A DNA stretch of 46,307 nt from Pseudoflavonifractor sp. 60 (lineage in GTDB: Bacteria; Bacillota; Clostridia; Oscillospirales; Oscillospiraceae). This document shows, in pieces, positions 43,189 through 46,307 of this stretch (within the stretch, counting starts at the first letter, position 1; each line of letters begins with the position of its first letter). Below the pieces are notes generated by a model. It made no database searches, was not told where the DNA came from, and worked only from the letters and a program-made list of their open reading frames with translations. The position numbers and the translations under genes are program-made. The DNA lies in assembly GCF_009911645.1 (NCBI RefSeq), contig NZ_QWKI01000113.1, forward strand, positions 1 through 46,307, given 5' to 3'.

Positions 43189-44463
43189 TCACCTCGCGGT
43201 CAATCTCATTTCGGCGGTCAAGGTACGCGCTCCGTCCGTCACGGAGACGGACAGAGGAATATCGCTGGGAAAATAGGCCGTGAGCTCCGCAGTCCGACCG
43301 CCGGTGCTGGCCTCCCACAGGTTGTCCGGCGGCCCGCTGAAGCTCCAGGTTACCGGCCTGCCGCTGGATACCTCCAGGGTGAGCGGGCGGTAACACACCA
43401 GCCGCTGCGGCACAGAGGACGACCAGCTCAGTCCCGCCGCCGTTACCTCCACCGCCGCGTCGGTATAGATGTTGGGATTTTGCTGAAGAATACACCGCAG
43501 TGTACCAGTTCCCTCCTCCAGGGCGGTTACCTGGCCGGCGTCATTGACCGCCAGTGTGGGGGACAAGCTCTCCCACAGGTAACTTGCCTCCCGGTCGGGA
43601 ACAGAACCGCAGCGGAGGGAGGAGGCAGAGAACTGAGCGGTCTGGTCCAGGCTCAACTGCCGGGGGCCATCCACGGAGATGACCCAGGAGAAAGACTTTC
43701 CGTCCGCAATCTCCAGCTCCAGGTCATCCCGTTCCGTGGGCTGCTGGAAATACAGAGAGAAGTAAAGCAGCCGGACGCTGTCTTTGCCCTCGGTAAACTC
43801 CCGAATGTAGTCGCTCAGACCCCGGACAGCGTATACCGCCCCGCCCATGACCAGCCTGGTGTTCTCCTGAAGCACACCCAGAGTCTGGGGATTGGCCTGC
43901 ATGATGCAGTTGTTGTAGTGGTCAGGCAGGCCCTCGTAAATGTTGTATTCGTTGGCGTTGGCCCGGGTCGCACTGCGCTCTACCACAAAGGGCTCCTGGA
44001 GGATGTTTCCATAGTAGTCGTACCTGGTCCATACCCGGTTGCACCGGCGGACGATGCTGCTGGAGCAGGCGCCGCCTATGTTCTCCGGATTGTAGGACAG
44101 CCAGCAGTTTTTCCAGAACCAAATCTTGGCCCCCGGCGGAATGTAGTCGATATCCCGGCGGCGGAAAGCGATTTTCTTCCAGTCTCCGTGGCGGGAGCTG
44201 TCGGAGACGGAGGCGGAAGGAAACACGTCGGCAGCCCGGATCTCATACCATTTTTCCGCCCAGAAGTCCTCCGGATCGAGCCCCTGGGCCTGTGCACCGA
44301 AAAAGTCGGTGGCATAGGGGGCCATCTTTTCCGGCATTCTCCGGGCGGGATCGTCCATCCAGGACTTCAGCTGCCCGGTTTCCCCGGGAACCGGTCCGTT
44401 TCCGGCCAGTTGGGCGGGCGGGGACAGCAGTATGGCGTTTTTAATGGTATCCTCGATAGACAA
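43189..44463 (-). CDS. Phage structural protein with Ig-like C-terminal domains
   Basis: 424 aa. The N-terminal 260 residues are unfamiliar (DFWAEKWYEIRAADVFPSAS, RHGDWKKIAFRRRDIDYIPP, AKIWFWKNCWLSYNPENIGG). The C-terminal region has bacterial Ig-like (Big_2-type) repeats: TLAVNDAGQVTALEEGTGTL, then two more beta domains to RTLTAEMRLTAR. Ig-like domains decorate capsids, tails and adhesins of phages. Start ATG 44463 follows a GGGGGCGGC stretch. Its head or tail role is unclear. Confidence 0.72.
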   Translation of the reverse strand: MSIEDTIKNAILLSPPAQLAGNGPVPGETGQLKSWMDDPARRMPEKMAPYATDFFGAQAQGLDPEDFWAEKWYEIRAADVFPSASVSDSSRHGDWKKIAFRRRDIDYIPPGAKIWFWKNCWLSYNPENIGGACSSSIVRRCNRVWTRYDYYGNILQEPFVVERSATRANANEYNIYEGLPDHYNNCIMQANPQTLGVLQENTRLVMGGAVYAVRGLSDYIREFTEGKDSVRLLYFSLYFQQPTERDDLELEIADGKSFSWVISVDGPRQLSLDQTAQFSASSLRCGSVPDREASYLWESLSPTLAVNDAGQVTALEEGTGTLRCILQQNPNIYTDAAVEVTAAGLSWSSSVPQRLVCYRPLTLEVSSGRPVTWSFSGPPDNLWEASTGGRTAELTAYFPSDIPLSVSVTDGARTLTAEMRLTAR

Positions 44464-44476
44464 TCTGCCGCCCCCT

Positions 44477-44704
44477 CTAAATCATTGGACTGTTCTCACT
44501 CTCCTGTCCAAAGCCTGCGGCCCGGGCTGCCTCATAAGTGATCCCGCCCCGTCTGTGGTCGGACTTGGCCATACTGAGATATCCGGAGCAGACAACGCCG
44601 TGGGCGGTCCAGGGCAGCCCCACCATGGCGGTGAGCCAGGGGAGAGCTCCGGTATAGCCTGTGCGGATACAGTAGGCGGCCAGCAGCAGTCCCCCCACCG
44701 TCAC
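44477..44704 (-). CDS. Small membrane-associated phage protein
   Basis: 75 aa from GTG 44704, overlapping the end of the upstream gene. One or two hydrophobic segments (VGGLLLAAYCIRTGYTGALP, WLTAMVGLPWTAHGVVCSGY), then a polar tail (MAKSDHRRGGITYEAARAAG). A holin-like or membrane-anchored role is possible, but no family is recognised. Confidence 0.6.
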   Translation of the reverse strand: MTVGGLLLAAYCIRTGYTGALPWLTAMVGLPWTAHGVVCSGYLSMAKSDHRRGGITYEAARAAGFGQESENSPMI

Positions 44705-45687
44705 AACCCACAGCAGAGCCCGGATATCTGCAATCCCACAGGCAGCTCACTCAGTTCCCCCGCGCCCTCGTTAATGCGCATGGTGTTGAGCAGCAGCCCC
44801 AGTATCTGGTCCACTACGTCCAGCCCCATAGCGTAGTGAGGATGGTCGTTTGCAATGTAATGCTGTACCTCCTCCAGCGTCAGCCGCTGGGCATCTTTCG
44901 CCATCCCGTTGCGCTGAAGGCAGGACATGAGAGTGTCCACCTGTTTGGCCGCCGCCGGAGCCTCGTCCTTTTTCCGCATGAGGTTATCGGCCTTCATCTT
45001 AGAAATGACATTGTAGGTCTCCTTGGACAGCTTGATCTGCCCGTCAGCCAACTGTTGACTGTAGAGCAGGAGGAGCTTGCAGATCTCCCGCAGATTAAAT
45101 TCCAGCTCCTCGTCAATGCCGCTGTCCTTGTATGCCTTGGACTGGATTCCATAGAGCCGGTCCAGTTCCTTGTACTCGGCGGTTTTGTATGAGAGCCCCC
45201 AGTTTTTTCGCTGAGCACGGGTACCTTCCAGCTTTTCCGCCACGCCCCCGGTGGTCAGCCCTCCGGCAAACCTGGGGGAGGAGGGGACCTTTCCGTCAAA
45301 AATCACCGCCAGGTCGGTCATACCGTCAGAGAAAGCGGCGGGCTCCCCGTTGTCCGTGACGTCCTGGTCCAGCATCTTCAGGTTTTCCAGGTAGATACCC
45401 CAGGTCTCCCCATCGGCATTTCTTCGGGGCGGGACCGCCTCCGGAATGAACGGCAGGTTGTACGCTGCACAGCACAGGTAAAAGGCCATGTCCATTCCTG
45501 ACCGGTCAGAGAAGTCCTCAAATTGGGCCTTCTGGCAATCCTTACAGTAGTGAACGAATCGAGTTTCTTTGTACCAGTCCGGGCTGGCCAAAACGCCGGT
45601 CTCCACATTCAAAAGTTTCCCGCGCCCAACACAGTGAGCATAAAGATCGTCGCCATCAATCCCCAGCCGTTTTCGTCTGCGTCCTAT
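44701..45687 (-). CDS. Phage protein with zinc-ribbon-like N-terminus, apparent ATA start
   Basis: Unknown phage protein of about 328 aa if begun at 45687. The reading GRRRKRLGIDGDDLYAHCVG continues into LLNVETGVLASPDWYKETRF and HYCKDCQ (zinc-ribbon-like), then GMDMAFYLCCAAYNLPF. The only ATG/GTG/TTG in the 5' region is TTG 45612, which has no ribosome binding site and cuts the conserved-looking N-terminus. An ideal site, GGAAGGAG, lies 9 bases before ATA at 45687, right after a TGA. So either ATA is used or an ATG has mutated. The gene follows RNA element A. The C-terminal half is helical. Confidence 0.7.
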   Translation of the reverse strand: MGRRRKRLGIDGDDLYAHCVGRGKLLNVETGVLASPDWYKETRFVHYCKDCQKAQFEDFSDRSGMDMAFYLCCAAYNLPFIPEAVPPRRNADGETWGIYLENLKMLDQDVTDNGEPAAFSDGMTDLAVIFDGKVPSSPRFAGGLTTGGVAEKLEGTRAQRKNWGLSYKTAEYKELDRLYGIQSKAYKDSGIDEELEFNLREICKLLLLYSQQLADGQIKLSKETYNVISKMKADNLMRKKDEAPAAAKQVDTLMSCLQRNGMAKDAQRLTLEEVQHYIANDHPHYAMGLDVVDQILGLLLNTMRINEGAGELSELPVGLQISGLCCGL

Positions 45688-45703
45688 GCCCGCTCACTCC
45701 TTC

Positions 45704-45793
45704 CTCGGAAAAATAAAACAGGACTACAGACCAGGGTTTTTACACCTTGGCCTATAGTCCCAATTGACTCTTCTGCCCCTGCCAATTCAGGGG
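45704..45793 (-). promoter_or_regulatory. Pseudoknot-terminator RNA element, copy A
   Basis: On the minus strand: CCCCTG (45788-45793), loop AATTGG (45782-45787), CAGGGG (45776-45781), AAGAG (45768-45772), TCAATT (45762-45767) complementary to the loop, then a long terminator hairpin (45721-45760, GGACTATAGGCCAAGG with CCCTGGTCTGTAGTCC) and a U-rich run (45704-45720). The next feature is the GGAAGGAG of the 45687 gene. Same order and spacing as copy B at 17357-17443, with different but still pairing stem bases. Confidence 0.7.
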
Positions 45794-45804
45794 AGGAACA
45801 ATAT

Positions 45805-45957
45805 TCAGCTTTCCTGTGCGCTCACCAGGCTGACCCGGACCTCCTGGACCTTAATAATCCCCCGGTCCAGTTTGACCTTCACTTCACCGCCGCCGCTGAT
45901 AACGCGCTCAATCGCACGGATGGTATCGGGCGGCAAGCGTATCGTTTCTTTTGCCAC
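45805..45957 (-). CDS. First small gene of the minus-strand phage operon
   Basis: 50 aa from GTG 45957, with CCGGAGG 7 bases upstream: VAKETIRLPPDTIRAIERVI, SGGGEVKVKLDRGIIKVQEV, RVSLVSAQES. It has a helix then beta strands. Lies 33 bases after the operon promoter and just before RNA element A. No recognised family; the strong start signals support it. Confidence 0.75.
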   Translation of the reverse strand: MAKETIRLPPDTIRAIERVISGGGEVKVKLDRGIIKVQEVRVSLVSAQES

Positions 45958-45989
45958 GCCTAATCCTCCGGATATGCAATCTTTCTTTC

Positions 45990-46018
45990 ATTCTACGCTA
46001 TAAGTCTTGAAATGTCAA
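45990..46018 (-). promoter_or_regulatory. Promoter of the minus-strand phage operon
   Basis: On the minus strand TTGACA (46013-46018), 17-base spacer, TAGAAT (45990-45995). It is the only consensus promoter seen upstream of the structural genes in this direction. Confidence 0.78.
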
Positions 46019-46138
46019 CCACTTTTGCAGGAGATTCATTATTTTCTTGCAATACAGAATGCTGGTTGGCATTCACAGCGGCTAAAACCGGGGTCCTATT
46101 GCCAAATTCCCAAACGTCTGGGATTTTGACAGTCGGGC

Positions 46139-46195
46139 CCCAGAATGCAGCGAGAACGAAACGGGCAGGGGAGGCCGGTGTCCAACTCGGACACC
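46139..46195 (-). repeat. 57-bp inverted repeat, right copy
   Basis: Inverted copy of 11498-11554 with two mismatches, including the near-palindrome GGTGTCC(A/G)AGTTGGACACC at its outer end. It lies between the operon promoter and the next minus-strand gene. Confidence 0.9.
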
Positions 46196-46213
46196 GATAC
46201 TGCCGCAGAAATA

Positions 46214-46240
46214 AGGAGGGCACATCTTAAGTGTCCTCCT
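46214..46240 (-). terminator. Hairpin at the end of the partial gene
   Basis: Arms AGGAGGGCAC (46214-46223) and GTGTCCTCCT (46231-46240), one mismatch. Read on the minus strand it spans the stop codon of the gene at the window edge and is followed by TTATTTCTG. Confidence 0.6.
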
Positions 46241-46307
46241 CTTTCATCGCATTCTCAATTAACGCAACAATGAAGCTGTTTACGCTGACTGCACCTTTTC
46301 GCTTGGC
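46227..46307 (-). CDS. Partial gene, ribbon-helix-helix-like C-terminus
   Basis: The last 26 codons of a minus-strand gene entering from beyond the window: KRKGAVSVNSFIVALIENAM, KEEDT, stop. The VSVNSFIVALIENA pattern resembles the helices of Arc/CopG-type DNA-binding proteins, so a phage regulator or antitoxin is possible. Too short to be sure. Confidence 0.5.
   Translation of the reverse strand, partial: AKRKGAVSVNSFIVALIENAMKEEDT

Larger units (their letters stand above)
10187..46307. mobile_element. Prophage, right end beyond the window
   Basis: A tyrosine integrase near the left end plus a minus-strand set of tail genes (tape measure, hub-like protein, fibres, beta-helix spike) and small phage genes define a prophage. 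The left limit is uncertain, between the tRNA and 10187; the right end is outside the window. No head, portal, terminase or lysis genes are visible here, so completeness cannot be judged. It carries toxin-antitoxin modules, a restriction/defence island and, nested within that, a tetracycline-resistance mobilizable element. Confidence 0.8.

Noticed and set aside
43159..44541. Plus-strand open frame of 460 codons opposite the Ig-like protein gene
   Set aside because: Shadow of a supported minus-strand gene with Ig-like repeats; no start signals.
11498..46195. 57-bp repeats as attL and attR of the prophage
   Set aside because: They are inverted, not direct, so simple integration cannot produce them.
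45993..46223. Minus-strand 76-codon frame across the right inverted repeat
   Set aside because: It spans the repeat and the operon promoter, has no binding site, and its shared residues with the left copy come only from the DNA repeat.

Overview
The window looks like chromosome of a gut-type Clostridia (Oscillospiraceae-like Firmicutes). Pointers are strong AGGAGG ribosome binding sites, a Gram-positive wall-anchored adhesin, TTGACA/TATAAT promoters, a Tn4451-type mobile element with a ribosomal-protection tetracycline resistance gene, and GC-rich phage genes interrupted by AT-rich imported genes. The genus assignment is inference.

Layout. (1) 1-6.5 kb: a c-di-GMP cassette of a REC-GGDEF diguanylate cyclase, a PilZ receptor, a large secreted SpaA/isopeptide-type adhesin with an IPQTG wall anchor (split by one base), and the remains of a class B sortase. 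(2) 6.6-9.9 kb: a graveyard of broken genes (OmpR-type regulator, IS630 transposase, NTPase, IS5-type element, large serine recombinase) on the 3' side of a tRNA-Ser(GGA) at 9996-10085. (3) 10.2-46.3 kb: a prophage. A tyrosine integrase lies at the left; tail and structural genes run right to left on the minus strand from a promoter at 45990-46018 to the tape measure gene ending at 11593. A 57-bp inverted repeat flanks the segment.

Cargo in the prophage. At 18.7-20.5 kb, three toxin-antitoxin modules sit on the plus strand inside the tail operon: HicAB, an apparent type I module (31-aa membrane peptide plus convergent antisense RNA), and RelB/YoeB with a frameshifted toxin. At 27.0-42.7 kb there is an AT-rich defence island: DNA methyltransferase, restriction enzyme, DUF262 protein and HEPN protein. 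The restriction gene is cut in two by an 11,578-bp mobilizable element (28688-40265). This carries a Tet(M)/(O)/(W)-family gene, regulators, a MOBP-type relaxase with MobC, replication proteins and a TnpX-like serine recombinase. Removing it at the shared ATAGA sequence rejoins an exact 372-codon reading frame.

The most novel-looking signal is a pair of matching RNA elements on the minus strand (17357-17443 and 45704-45793). In each, a hairpin with loop AATTGG can pair with a downstream YCAATY to form an H-type pseudoknot, followed by AAGAG context, an intrinsic terminator, a U-tract and the ribosome binding site of the next phage gene. The pairing regions vary in compensating ways between copies, which suggests a phage attenuator or antiterminator. 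Several otherwise intact genes carry single-base indels in short homopolymers, so either the assembly has indel errors or the locus is decaying.
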